The translations under genes and the position numbers were made by a program. Of a DNA stretch of 64,000 nt, positions 52,578 to 60,035 are shown piece by piece. This DNA comes from Streptomyces celluloflavus (GTDB lineage Bacteria > Actinomycetota > Actinomycetes > Streptomycetales > Streptomycetaceae): assembly GCA_000720995.1 (NCBI GenBank), contig JOEL01000005.1, positions 62,001 to 126,000 on the forward strand. Reading direction: 5' to 3'. The notes under the pieces are model-generated. The model saw nothing but the letters and a program-made list of their open reading frames with translations. It searched no databases and was not told where the DNA came from. The number at the start of each line of letters is the position of its first letter. Position 1 is the first letter of the stretch.

Positions 52578-52984
52578 TCAGCGGGCGGCAGTGGCCTGCC
52601 AGAGCGTGACGATGAGGGGCGAGGCTGACCAGGGCGCGGAGGCCGCGAACCTCAACTACTGGGCCTACTGGCTGGGCGCCCTTCAAGAGCCACAGGCAGA
52701 TGACGGCTTCATGACCGACCGCGCGCTGACCGGCTGGGATCCGGTGACGCTCCTGCGGGGCCTGGCCCGGGGATTCCACCAATCGCCCGGCTACGTCGAC
52801 CTGTACACATATTCCCTGTGGGCGCTCCTGACAGCGCACCCGTGGCTGCCGCAGGCGGCACCCACAATTGCGCAGACGCTCGCCGACCGGGCCGCCCGTA
52901 TCCGTCGATGACGGCCTGATCTCCCCACGGTCCCGGCGCGAACTGGGCGCCGTGCACTACGTTCTACGCGATCACCAGCACTGA
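52578..52984. pseudogene. Composite of relics after array B
   Basis: 52578-52642 is the 3' end of a fourth copy (D) of the decayed membrane gene (minus strand). It is joined to the C-terminal part of a Streptomyces regulator family on the plus strand: NLNYWAYWLGALQEPQ, YVDLYTYSLWALL, ending at TGA 52909-52911. The family's final segment (GLISPRSRRELGAVHYVL) continues in another frame to 52984. The regulator is thus truncated at its N-terminus and frameshifted. Confidence 0.65.
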
Positions 52985-52997
52985 AGCCGGAGGCACC

Positions 52998-53594
52998 ATG
53001 GCGGACGAGACGATCAACGCGCGGGGCACGGCGGGATACCTGCTGGAGATGGGGATGCTCAAGCGGGCCAAGCGCTCCGGCTGGTGGATCGCCGGGGTCA
53101 AGGACCCGGAAAGCATTGCGGAGCACTCTTTCCGGGTGGGTGTCGTAGGCGCGGTGCTGGCCATGATGGAGGGCGCAGACCCGGCAAAGGTTGCGCTGAT
53201 GTGCCTGTTCCACGACACGCAGGAAACCCGCGTCAGCGACATTCCGCACGTTGGGCGGCGCTACCTCGACGCGGCGTCGAACGAGAAGGTCACCGCCGAT
53301 CAGGTTTCTGCCGCCCACCCTGCTGTTGCCTCCGGAGTTCAGCGCGTCGTCGACGAGTACGAGAACGGCACCAGCTTGGAGGTCGTTGTCGCCCACGATG
53401 CCGACAAACTCGAATGCCTGGTGCAAGCGGTCGAGTACCGCGAGCAGGGATACACGAACGTACAGAACTGGATCGACACCAGCATGAACAGCCTCAAGAC
53501 GGCGTCAGCACAGACGCTCGCGCAGGCGGCGCTGAACATGTCGTCGCTGGAGTGGCAGCAGACGTACCTCTCCTCCCCGCGTATGCGGGGGTGA
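52998..53594 (+). CDS. HD-domain phosphohydrolase with a C-terminus encoded by a CRISPR repeat
   Basis: This 198-residue HD protein is of the YfbR/HDDC2 kind (5'-deoxynucleotidase-like). Metal ligands are visible as EHSFRV (His), FHDTQE (His-Asp) and AHDADKLE (Asp). GGAGG precedes the ATG. The last eight residues (LSSPRMRG) and the stop codon come from a 29-bp CRISPR repeat at 53570-53598, so the original 3' end has been replaced. The catalytic core is complete, so it may still work on nucleotides. Confidence 0.82.
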   Translation: MADETINARGTAGYLLEMGMLKRAKRSGWWIAGVKDPESIAEHSFRVGVVGAVLAMMEGADPAKVALMCLFHDTQETRVSDIPHVGRRYLDAASNEKVTADQVSAAHPAVASGVQRVVDEYENGTSLEVVVAHDADKLECLVQAVEYREQGYTNVQNWIDTSMNSLKTASAQTLAQAALNMSSLEWQQTYLSSPRMRG

Positions 53595-53598
53595 CCCG
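53570..53598 (+). CRISPR. Solitary CRISPR repeat at the end of the HD gene
   Basis: This 29-mer is identical to the last repeat of array B. The 25 bp that follow (ending GCCCGTTCCCCGCGACC) also match the array B trailer with few changes, and ACGTAC-CTC before it resembles the leader end. It is what remains of an array or of a recombination between arrays, not a functional array. Confidence 0.8.
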
Positions 53599-53625
53599 GA
53601 AGTACCGGCCCGTTCCCCGCGACCC

Positions 53626-53733
53626 GCGCAGGCGGTGGAGATCGGACTGCGGTACAAGTCGGGGCGGATTGTTGAGCGCGCACGAGCCGTTCGCCGAGAA
53701 TACGTCTCAGCCACCCCACCGAAAGTGCCGTGA
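53626..53733 (+). pseudogene. C-terminal relic of an XRE-TPR regulator
   Basis: The 35 codons read AQAVEIGLRYKSGRIVERAR...REYVSATPP and stop. This is typical of the last helices of TPR-type XRE regulators. No start or upstream part is present; the sequence begins right after the CRISPR repeat trailer. Confidence 0.55.
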
Positions 53734-53760
53734 GGGGCGAGGCCGGGCCGAGGAGCATGC

Positions 53761-53793
53761 GGCGCCCTCGCGGGAGATCCCCGCGGGGGCGCC
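53761..53793. terminator. Terminator of the second radical-SAM operon
   Basis: GGCGCCCTCGCGGG pairs with CCCGCGGGGGCGCC (one G-T pair, 5-base loop), 12 bp past the stop of the methyltransferase gene. Confidence 0.85.
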
Positions 53794-53805
53794 GCTGCGT
53801 GTCGG

Positions 53806-54945
53806 TCAGATCAGTTCCGCGTGCCATTTTCCGCGGGCGAGGACGGTGCGGCCGTCGGGCGTGATGAAGACGCGGGCGCCTCGTACGGGTAGTTCGCCGT
53901 GGGTGAGCCAGTACGTGCGTACCTCGTCGAGTACGTCCCACAGGCGTCGTGGGCCACCCTGGTGCACGGTGGGCCGGTCATTGCCGACCGCGGTGGCGCG
54001 GGCCCATGAGCCGTCGGCGTGGACCATGATCGCAGTGCGCTGGTCCCCGTCTTCGTCGTAGCGGTGGACGATGCCGGGAGCGGTGACGCCGAGCATGGAA
54101 TCGAGGTCCCATGCCTGCTCGACGTCCACGACCGGGAACGGCCCCGTGGTGACGTCCTCGCCGTCCTGGTGCGCTGCCGCGGCGAGCAGGGCGTCGAGGC
54201 CGGGCGGGTAGTCCTCGCTCTGCCGGACGGCCATGAACCCGGCCCGGTCCCACTGCACACGGCCCGTCGCGCCGCCGTCCGTGTCCTTCTCCGCGGTGAC
54301 GAGCAGGGACGTGCCGGCGAGGGTTGTCACCAGTCGGCCACCGTGGCACAGGGCGTCGAGCCAACTCGGCGGGATGGTGCGGACGGAGACCATGGACACG
54401 ATGCGGTCAACGGACCCCGGTTCGACGGGCAGGGGGCCGGTCGCGTCGACGGTCTCGACTCGGGGGTGCAGGCCGATCCCGCCGAGGCGGTCCCGTGCGG
54501 CCTCCACCAGGTAGGGGTCAACGTCCAGACTGGTCACCTGCTTCGGGTGGGCCAGATAGCGGGCGGCGAGGGCGGTTCCGTACCCCGACCCCGTGCCGAT
54601 GTACAGCAAGGTGCCGGCGGGGTCGAGGTAGGCGTGCCGGTGCATGCTGACGACGAGGCTCGGCAGGGTGGCCGAGGATGTCGGCCGGCCCCGCGGGCGG
54701 TCGTCGGCTTCGGCGTGGTCGGCGTGCAGGGGGCCGACGCGGGTCACGAGGGACTTGTCGGCGTAGGCGGCCGGCAGCCACTCGTCGTCGTTCCGCGGGG
54801 CGCGCAGGGTGTAGGCGTCGCCGTCGCGTTCCCACCACCGGGGGATGAAGAGGTGCCGGGGCGTCTCGGCGATGAGGGGGTGCCACCGTGACGAGCGGTG
54901 TGCGACCGCGTGGGCGAGTGCTTCGGCGTGGTGCTGCCAGTTCAC
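53806..54945 (-). CDS. Isoaspartate-methyltransferase-like enzyme of the second radical-SAM operon
   Basis: This 379-residue protein has a conserved N-terminal region (PRHLFIPRWW, ADKSLVTRVGP), then a methyltransferase fold with LLYIGTGSGYGTALAARYL near 125-143 and VTSLDVDPYLVEAARDRL. It resembles TgmC, encoded at 46422, in architecture. The GTG start overlaps the radical SAM gene by 4 bp. A peptide or protein Asp/Glu carboxylate is a likely target by analogy. Confidence 0.82.
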   Translation of the reverse strand: MNWQHHAEALAHAVAHRSSRWHPLIAETPRHLFIPRWWERDGDAYTLRAPRNDDEWLPAAYADKSLVTRVGPLHADHAEADDRPRGRPTSSATLPSLVVSMHRHAYLDPAGTLLYIGTGSGYGTALAARYLAHPKQVTSLDVDPYLVEAARDRLGGIGLHPRVETVDATGPLPVEPGSVDRIVSMVSVRTIPPSWLDALCHGGRLVTTLAGTSLLVTAEKDTDGGATGRVQWDRAGFMAVRQSEDYPPGLDALLAAAAHQDGEDVTTGPFPVVDVEQAWDLDSMLGVTAPGIVHRYDEDGDQRTAIMVHADGSWARATAVGNDRPTVHQGGPRRLWDVLDEVRTYWLTHGELPVRGARVFITPDGRTVLARGKWHAELI

Positions 54946-55844
54946 GCGGTGGCCTCCAGGGTGGTGGAGACGGGGTAGGAGGGGAGGCAGGCCGGCGTCG
55001 AGGCGGGGTCACAGTCGCTGGAGTCGTCCGGCGTGCATGCGGCGCGCGGCATGGGAATGCCGGCGGTCATCTCGTCCCATCGGTCACTGTTCAGAATGTC
55101 GGTGAGCCGTTGCTGCCGGACGTTACCGGCGATCAGGAAGCGCGACAGGATGCAGCCCGACACGTTCCCGTCCGGATCGACGGATACGCGGTGGCGGAAG
55201 CAGTGGCCGCACAGGTCGGCGGTGGTGGGCCCACCGGCGGCGGGGTCCGCGGCGCGTCCGATGGGCCGGGCCCTGTCGATGCTGATCACGCGGACGCCGA
55301 GGGCGCGCAGTTCGGCTTCGGCTTCCTTGACGCGCTGCCCTTCGTGTACCTCGACGATGCCGACGCGGAGGGGGATGCCGCGGTCGAGGGCGGCGATGAT
55401 GTTTGCGCGGGTGCGGGCGTGGCTGCCCTTGTTCTTGGTGACCTTCTCGTGGTCCTCGGCCTGGTCGGAGTAGTAGGAGGTGGCCAGGGTGACGCCGGGG
55501 CGGGAGAGGGCGGCCCAGACGGCGGGGCGGATGTGCGTCAGGTTGCTGTAGACCTCGACGCGCAGGCCAAGGCCGAGGGCGTGCGCGATGTAGTGCGGAA
55601 GGTGGGGCGACAGGGTCGGCTCGCCGCCGATCATTTGCACGGCGGGGATGGCGAGGGCTGCCACGTCGACGATGACCTGCTGCCAGTCCTTGCGGGTCAT
55701 GTCGCCAGGGCCCGCCTTTGGGCCCGAGTTGGTGCAGCAGTGGTTGCAGGTGAGCTGGCAGGTTCCGGTGATCTCCAGCTCGATGGAGCGGATACCGGCC
55801 GGGGCGCTGATCTGTTTGCCGGTCTCGGGGGCGACGACGGTCAT
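54942..55844 (-). CDS. Radical SAM/SPASM-type enzyme, second locus
   Basis: This is a 300-residue radical SAM enzyme with C29-x3-C33-x2-C36 (GTCQLTCNHCC), MIGGEPTLSPHL, and a C-terminal SPASM-like set (DLCGHCFRHRVSVDPDGNVSGC and later TPDDSSDCD, PAC). SPASM enzymes usually modify ribosomal peptides. GGAGAGG lies five bases before the ATG at 55844. Upstream in the same operon are a 46-residue peptide, an 89-residue protein and a paralogue of the unknown protein of the first locus; downstream is a methyltransferase. Confidence 0.87.
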   Translation of the reverse strand: MTVVAPETGKQISAPAGIRSIELEITGTCQLTCNHCCTNSGPKAGPGDMTRKDWQQVIVDVAALAIPAVQMIGGEPTLSPHLPHYIAHALGLGLRVEVYSNLTHIRPAVWAALSRPGVTLATSYYSDQAEDHEKVTKNKGSHARTRANIIAALDRGIPLRVGIVEVHEGQRVKEAEAELRALGVRVISIDRARPIGRAADPAAGGPTTADLCGHCFRHRVSVDPDGNVSGCILSRFLIAGNVRQQRLTDILNSDRWDEMTAGIPMPRAACTPDDSSDCDPASTPACLPSYPVSTTLEATA

Positions 55845-55948
55845 GTGTACCTCTCCTGTGTTCAGCGGGCGCGACCCTGTCCCTGCGGTCGCACGGGTTG
55901 GTGCACCGCCCCGCGCCCGGGGGAACCGTGATCGGCACGGGGCGGCAG

Positions 55949-56440
55949 TCATCGGATGGTGCGTCGGTGGCGCCCGGCCCCCGCCGGGGGAGGGGAATGA
56001 CACCCGGCGGGGGCCGGATTCCTCTGGGTGGGGTGGCTTGTCGGCAGGGGGGACGCGGTGATGGCGTACCGGGCGTCGTAGTCGGTGACGGTGAGGAGGA
56101 AGGCGTCGCCGGCGGCGAGGGCGCACTGTGTTCGCGCGTATGCGTCGGCGTCGCGGGCCCAGGCGCGGAGGCCGCCGGCGGGCCGTGGGACGGCGGACGT
56201 TGTCCGGAAGAGGGGCGCATTCCGCAGCGCTGGGGTGGTGGGGTCTGGATCGAGTAGGCCGGCGAGACGGTCTGCCTCGGCCCGGAGCCATCGAGCGGCG
56301 AGGCGCGCTGTGGTGGCCCGGTAGGCGGCGAGGAGGATTTCGCGGGTGCTGAAGAGGGTGGTGGCGGTCGTCTCGCACCGGTAGGCGTGGGTGGGTTGCG
56401 TGGGGGTACGCATGGTGGCCGGTGGGGTGAGGCTCAGCAT
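55949..56440 (-). CDS. Unknown protein shared by both radical-SAM loci (copy 2)
   Basis: This 163-residue protein is paralogous to 43314-43829. Shared blocks are AYRCETTATTL, the LAARWLRAEADRLAGLL helix and VTDYDARYAI, with a similar NPAPAGC tail. It overlaps the 89-residue gene upstream by 7 bp. No known domain is seen; the helix plus DYDARY strand are the conserved core. Confidence 0.65.
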   Translation of the reverse strand: MLSLTPPATMRTPTQPTHAYRCETTATTLFSTREILLAAYRATTARLAARWLRAEADRLAGLLDPDPTTPALRNAPLFRTTSAVPRPAGGLRAWARDADAYARTQCALAAGDAFLLTVTDYDARYAITASPLPTSHPTQRNPAPAGCHSPPPAGAGRHRRTIR

Positions 56441-56703
56441 GCGCGGCCCCCTGTGTGGAGCCGGGGGCGGAGCCGCGGCGCGTTCAGTCCGCCGTGCTCG
56501 GCGGCGAAAGCGCGCGTGATGCCGATCCTCATGGAGCAGCCAAGGATGTACGCGTTGCCGTCGGCGAACTGGAGCCGCCTGCGGGTCCCGTGGATCGCGC
56601 GCACATCGACGATGCGGTGCAGGTTGCCGCCGACCTCGATGATGTCGTTGATGCGGACCTCGCTGCCGAGGACGGTGATCGCGCGGGTGATCGTGTGCGT
56701 CAT
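56434..56703 (-). CDS. 89-residue beta-rich protein of the second radical-SAM operon
   Basis: It starts at the ATG 56703 behind CCGGAG. The sequence MTHTITRAITVLGSEVRINDIIEVGGNLHRIVDV... looks like a small beta barrel (SH3/KOW-like) with one Cys in ILGCSM. Function unknown; it lies between the candidate peptide and the shared unknown protein. Confidence 0.6.
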   Translation of the reverse strand: MTHTITRAITVLGSEVRINDIIEVGGNLHRIVDVRAIHGTRRRLQFADGNAYILGCSMRIGITRAFAAEHGGLNAPRLRPRLHTGGRAC

Positions 56704-56833
56704 GTGTGTTTCTCCGGAGGAGCCGCGTCCCGGTCGCAGGCAGTCGGGCAGGGGGATACCTCGACGAGCGACCGGGGCAGGGGCGGGGGTGGCCATGCAG
56801 TACGGCCGGGACCGGGCAGGGCCGCGGGTGAAG

Positions 56834-56974
56834 TCACTTGGGGGAATCGCCGCGCAGTATCGCGAGGTGCTTGTCGATCTCCGCATTCAACGCCTCTTGC
56901 TTGCAGGCAAGATCGTCTGAGTTTGGCTGCTCGCTTGGAGTGGTCTGCTTGGGCGGGTCCTGCTGAGTCGACAT
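56834..56974 (-). CDS. 46-residue peptide, candidate substrate of the second radical-SAM operon
   Basis: The peptide starts MSTQQDPPKQTTPSEQP, has a single Cys (24) in DDLACKQEAL, and ends in a helix (NAEIDKHLAILRGD). It is the first gene of the operon, 130 bp before the 89-residue gene. Size and position suit a precursor peptide, but it lacks a Gly-rich or Cys-rich core, so a small regulator is equally possible. Confidence 0.5.
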   Translation of the reverse strand: MSTQQDPPKQTTPSEQPNSDDLACKQEALNAEIDKHLAILRGDSPK

Positions 56975-57213
56975 ACGTACGCCCCTCTGTAGCCGAACCG
57001 ACGTATAGCCAAGGCCACTTGTGTGTAGCTGAGTTGCTACGTGCGGTGACCCGAGATTCAGAGTGCCCACCGAGTCCTTGCCATGCAAGACTTCATTGCG
57101 GTGTTCCGTTAGGAAGTCATCGAACTGGTGACTTGTATTGCATGACGGGTGCCCGATTGCTTTCATCGCGAGTGACGGAAGTCCGTCATACTGAGCTGTA
57201 GAAGGGGTGGAGC

Positions 57214-58101
57214 ATGGTGGAAGGGCCGACCGGATCGACAGTGCCGCGCCGCCAACTCGGACGTAACTTAAGGGACTTGCGCAACCGCGCGCGGCTGACG
57301 GTTCGTGCTGCGGCGAAGAAACTGGAGTGGTCCGAGGCGAAGATGTGGCGCATCGAAACGGGGCAGACCCCGTTGCGCAGCCTCGATGTTCAGGCGATGT
57401 GTCTGGTCTACGGCGCGCCTACAGACCTCACCGAGGCACTCATGGGCCTGGCCAAGGAGACCAAAGCGCGTGGCTGGTGGCACGCCTACGGCGACGTGAT
57501 CCCGGAAGGGTTCGACGTGTATGTCGGACTTGAGGAAGCGGCGGCGAACCTCTCGTGGTACGAGAGTGACGTCGTGCCGGGACTGCTCCAGACCGAGAAC
57601 TATGCGCGCGTGATCACCCGTACCCACATCCAGGGGATCAGTGACGAGGACCTCGAAGGACGTGTGCACCTACGTATCGAGCGTCAGACGCTACTGACCA
57701 GAGTCACTGATCCGCCAACGTTGCGCGTCGCGCTGAGCGAAGCGGTGCTGCGACGCCCCATAGGAGGGCGAGAGGTGATGATCGAGCAGCTCGCGCACCT
57801 CGTTTACGTGTCCGAGTTGCCGAACGTGACGATTCGCGTCGTGCCCTTCGCTGCCGGTACGCACGCGGGGGTCGTCACCGGACCGTTTGAGATTCTGCGG
57901 TTCCCGGTGAACGGCGACGGGGTCGACACTGAGCCGCCGACGGTCTACGCGGACGGATATACGGGGGGCTTGTACTTGGACAAGCCGAGGGAAGTCGAGC
58001 AGTACGACGCGGCCTTTCAAGGAATTTGGGAAACAGCACTCGATGATCAGGCGTCACGGCGTCTGATCTCTGAGGTGGCAGGGAGCCATGAACAGGGTTG
58101 A
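57214..58101 (+). CDS. XRE-family regulator with DUF5753 domain
   Basis: This is a 295-residue regulator with an N-terminal helix-turn-helix (about 12-70: RNLRDLRNRARLTVRAAAKKL, EAKMWRIETGQ) and a DUF5753 domain (VVPGLLQTENYARVI, SEAVLRRPIGG, VPFAAGTHAG). It is divergent from the second radical-SAM operon and overlaps its DUF397 partner by 14 bp. It likely controls both directions. The GGGGTGGAG ribosome site is strong. Confidence 0.9.
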   Translation: MVEGPTGSTVPRRQLGRNLRDLRNRARLTVRAAAKKLEWSEAKMWRIETGQTPLRSLDVQAMCLVYGAPTDLTEALMGLAKETKARGWWHAYGDVIPEGFDVYVGLEEAAANLSWYESDVVPGLLQTENYARVITRTHIQGISDEDLEGRVHLRIERQTLLTRVTDPPTLRVALSEAVLRRPIGGREVMIEQLAHLVYVSELPNVTIRVVPFAAGTHAGVVTGPFEILRFPVNGDGVDTEPPTVYADGYTGGLYLDKPREVEQYDAAFQGIWETALDDQASRRLISEVAGSHEQG

Positions 58102-58297
58102 TCTTCAAAGCGCAGAGTGGTTCAAGTCGAGCTACAGCAACGGAAACGGCAGCTGTGTCGAGGTGGCCAACCTCGGTGACGCAGTCGCCATGCGAGACAC
58201 AAAGCAGCATGGGATGGGGCCGGTTCTGACCAACACTGCCGAAGGATGGCGGGCGTTCATCGCAGGTGTGGTCAACGGTGAGTTCGGCGAGCTGTAA
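58088..58297 (+). CDS. DUF397 protein
   Basis: This 69-residue protein has WFKSSYSNGNGSCVEVANL, VAMRDTK and the C-terminal W-FI-GV-GEF pattern of the family. It is the partner of the XRE regulator upstream, as in the pair at 19943-20988. Confidence 0.9.
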   Translation: MNRVDLQSAEWFKSSYSNGNGSCVEVANLGDAVAMRDTKQHGMGPVLTNTAEGWRAFIAGVVNGEFGEL

Positions 58298-58401
58298 GCA
58301 CTGTCTGCAAGCATCGGTACCTAGACCAGGACGGCCTCCGTATCGGACTTCTTCCGACGTACCGGGGCGCTCTCTTCAGCTATGCCGGTGAGTTTGCAGA
58401 A

Positions 58402-58437
58402 AGCGCCCTGGCCCTCGATATCGGGGGCCAGGGCGCT
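58402..58437. terminator. Bidirectional hairpin
   Basis: AGCGCCCTGGCCC and GGGCCAGGGCGCT are perfect 13-bp arms around a loop that itself can pair (TCGATATCG). It separates the DUF397 gene from the convergent decayed membrane gene copy C. Confidence 0.88.
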
Positions 58438-58439
58438 GT

Positions 58440-58660
58440 TCAGTGTGCGGCAGCGGCCTGCCAAAGTGCGACGACGAGGGTGGCGAGGCTCGGGAGGGGC
58501 CAGCGGGCCTGTTCGAGGCCGTCGAGGCGTGCGTCGGTCTGGTCGCTGCGCTGTACGAGCAGGGTGAGGTTGCCGTCGGTCTTCGCGAATCCGACCTCGG
58601 CGGAGCGCGTCGGAGGCGTCCCAGTTCGAGGGCAACGGCGGACGGGTCAGGCTCGGTCAC
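58440..58660 (-). pseudogene. Decayed small coiled-coil/membrane protein gene, copy C
   Basis: MTEPDPSAVALELGRL starts at the GTG 58660, but VGFAKTDGNLTLLVQRSDQ and the C-terminal helix ending LWQAAAAH are in the same other frame as in copy A. The spacing between the two halves differs from copy A by exactly 3 bp. The GTG overlaps the stop of the regulator relic upstream (GTGA). Confidence 0.7.
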
Positions 58661-58862
58661 TCGGTGCCCCAGGCGTGGTCGCAGGCAACGAGGATCGGCG
58701 CCACGAGGCCATCCAAGCGGTGATCAGGCATGGAGTTCTGTCCCGTCAGGGTCGTGACGTCGATATTCAGGACATGGGCGACCGCCGACACAAAGTCGTC
58801 GGATACCGGGCGGGCACCGCACTCCATCTGATTCACCACGGCCGACATGTCCTGTGGCTTGG
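58657..58862 (-). pseudogene. Relic of an XRE regulator N-terminal region
   Basis: The frame reads MSAVVNQMECGARPVSDDF, VAHVLNIDVTTLTGQ and RLDGLVAPI, matching the second half of the helix-turn-helix and the linker of the regulator at 50230-51411. It then joins a short tail ACDHAWGTE. The first DNA-binding helices and the whole TPR part are missing. Confidence 0.65.
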
Positions 58863-58915
58863 TCGCCCTCAAATCCGATCCGATCGGGCGTGATTTTGTA
58901 TGGTCGGATGGGGCC

Positions 58916-59464
58916 ATGACCTCACGCGTGCTCTACCTGTTCGGTGCTGCTGCCCCGCCCGTCCATGATGTCTCCGACGTCATTTCGACGGCGCAGGACC
59001 GTGGGTACACCGTGTGCCTTGGCCTCACTCCGACCGCCGCCGACTGGCTCGCCCCACATATCACCGGTCTGGAACGGCAGACGGGGTATCCGGTTCGCTC
59101 CCAGTACAAAAAGCCCGGCACCGCGGACGTCTGGCCGCGCGCCGACGTCATCGCGTTCGCCCCGGCGACGTTCAACAGTCTCAATGCCTGGGCCCTGGGA
59201 ATCACCTCGACTTTCGTCGTCGGGGTCGTCGCCGAGGGGATCGGCAAGGGCATCCCGATGGTGACCATGCCATGCGTAAACGCCGCTTACGCCGTGCATC
59301 CCCAGCTTGACCTCAGCGTCACGACGCTACGAAGCGTCGGCGTGCGCGTTTTGTATGGCCCCGGAGGGTTCGTGCCCAACCCTCCGGGCCAGGGCCTCCC
59401 GTCGGCGTACCCGTGGGAACTCCTACTTGATGCTGTCGACCAGCAGGCCACACCCACCCTGTGA
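58916..59464 (+). CDS. Flavoprotein (HFCD/EpiD-like fold)
   Basis: This 182-residue flavoprotein begins with a strand-loop (RVLYLFGAAAPPVHDVSDV), has a VWPRADVIAFAPATFNSLNAWALG block (the PASANT-like FMN site of the HFCD family) and ends PYPWELLLDAV-like. HFCD enzymes include peptidyl-cysteine decarboxylases and Dfp/CoaC. In actinomycetes many small members near XRE regulators have no known role. The CRISPR leader C starts about 100 bp downstream. Confidence 0.82.
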   Translation: MTSRVLYLFGAAAPPVHDVSDVISTAQDRGYTVCLGLTPTAADWLAPHITGLERQTGYPVRSQYKKPGTADVWPRADVIAFAPATFNSLNAWALGITSTFVVGVVAEGIGKGIPMVTMPCVNAAYAVHPQLDLSVTTLRSVGVRVLYGPGGFVPNPPGQGLPSAYPWELLLDAVDQQATPTL

Positions 59465-59561
59465 CCTGTTTGGCTATCGGTGCGGCCCTAGAATTCCGGC
59501 AGTCCCGGGGCGTGCGTTCTGGTGAGATGGCGCCACAAGCTAAAGCAGCGAATGTTGTTGT

Positions 59562-59752
59562 AACCCGTGGTGGGCGGCGGTAAAGCCCCTGGTCACGTAC
59601 TCTCCTCCCCGCGTACGTGGGGGTGACCCCAAGTCCGGGCGTGGCCGCCAGTCGATGACGCCCTCCTCCCCGCGTACGTGGGGGTGACCCCATCGAGGAC
59701 GGCGCCCAGGAGCGCCGCAACCTCTCCTCCCCGCGTACGCGGGGGAACGACG
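59562..59752 (+). CRISPR. Mini CRISPR array C with leader (3 repeats, 2 spacers)
   Basis: Repeats of 29 bp start at 59602, 59663 and 59724 (61-bp period), with spacers 59631-59662 and 59692-59723. Repeats begin CTCCTCCCCGCGTACGTGGG. The last repeat ends GGGGGAACGACG and runs into GAAAGCGCC, exactly as in array A. The leader (59562-59601) shares AACCCGTGGT-GGCGGCGGTAAAG with array A. No cas genes are near. Confidence 0.88.
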
Positions 59753-59828
59753 AAAGCGCCCCGCCCCGCGCGTGCTGCCGTCGGCGGAACGACACCTGCC
59801 CCGCCGCCCCGCAAGGTCCGAGCGGCGT

Positions 59829-60035
59829 CTACCCCGGGAGTTCCGTGCGCTCCCACCATTCGTAGACGGGCAATTGGCCCTCGGGGGTCTCCTGGTGGCG
59901 TTTCGTGGCCCGGAAATGCTCGTACCCACCACGGAACGGGATCTTCACGTCGAGCCCTGGTGCGGTGACGGAAACGATCCGGTCAGGAAGATCTTCGGGG
60001 CCGCCTTCAAGAACTGCTCTCGTCTCCTTCGTCAT
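59829..60035 (-). CDS. DUF5988-like small protein
   Basis: This 68-residue protein has VLEGGPEDLPDRIV, KIPFRGGYEHF and RHQETPEGQLPVYEWWERTE, which I recognise as the DUF5988 pattern of small Streptomyces proteins found near specialised-metabolite genes. Function unknown. It is convergent with array C. Confidence 0.75.
   Translation of the reverse strand: MTKETRAVLEGGPEDLPDRIVSVTAPGLDVKIPFRGGYEHFRATKRHQETPEGQLPVYEWWERTELPG

Noticed and set aside
53806..56974. Calling the second radical-SAM locus an FxLD lanthipeptide system because of its methyltransferase
   Set aside because: No LanB-type dehydratase or cyclase is present, and the small peptide lacks an FxLD motif.
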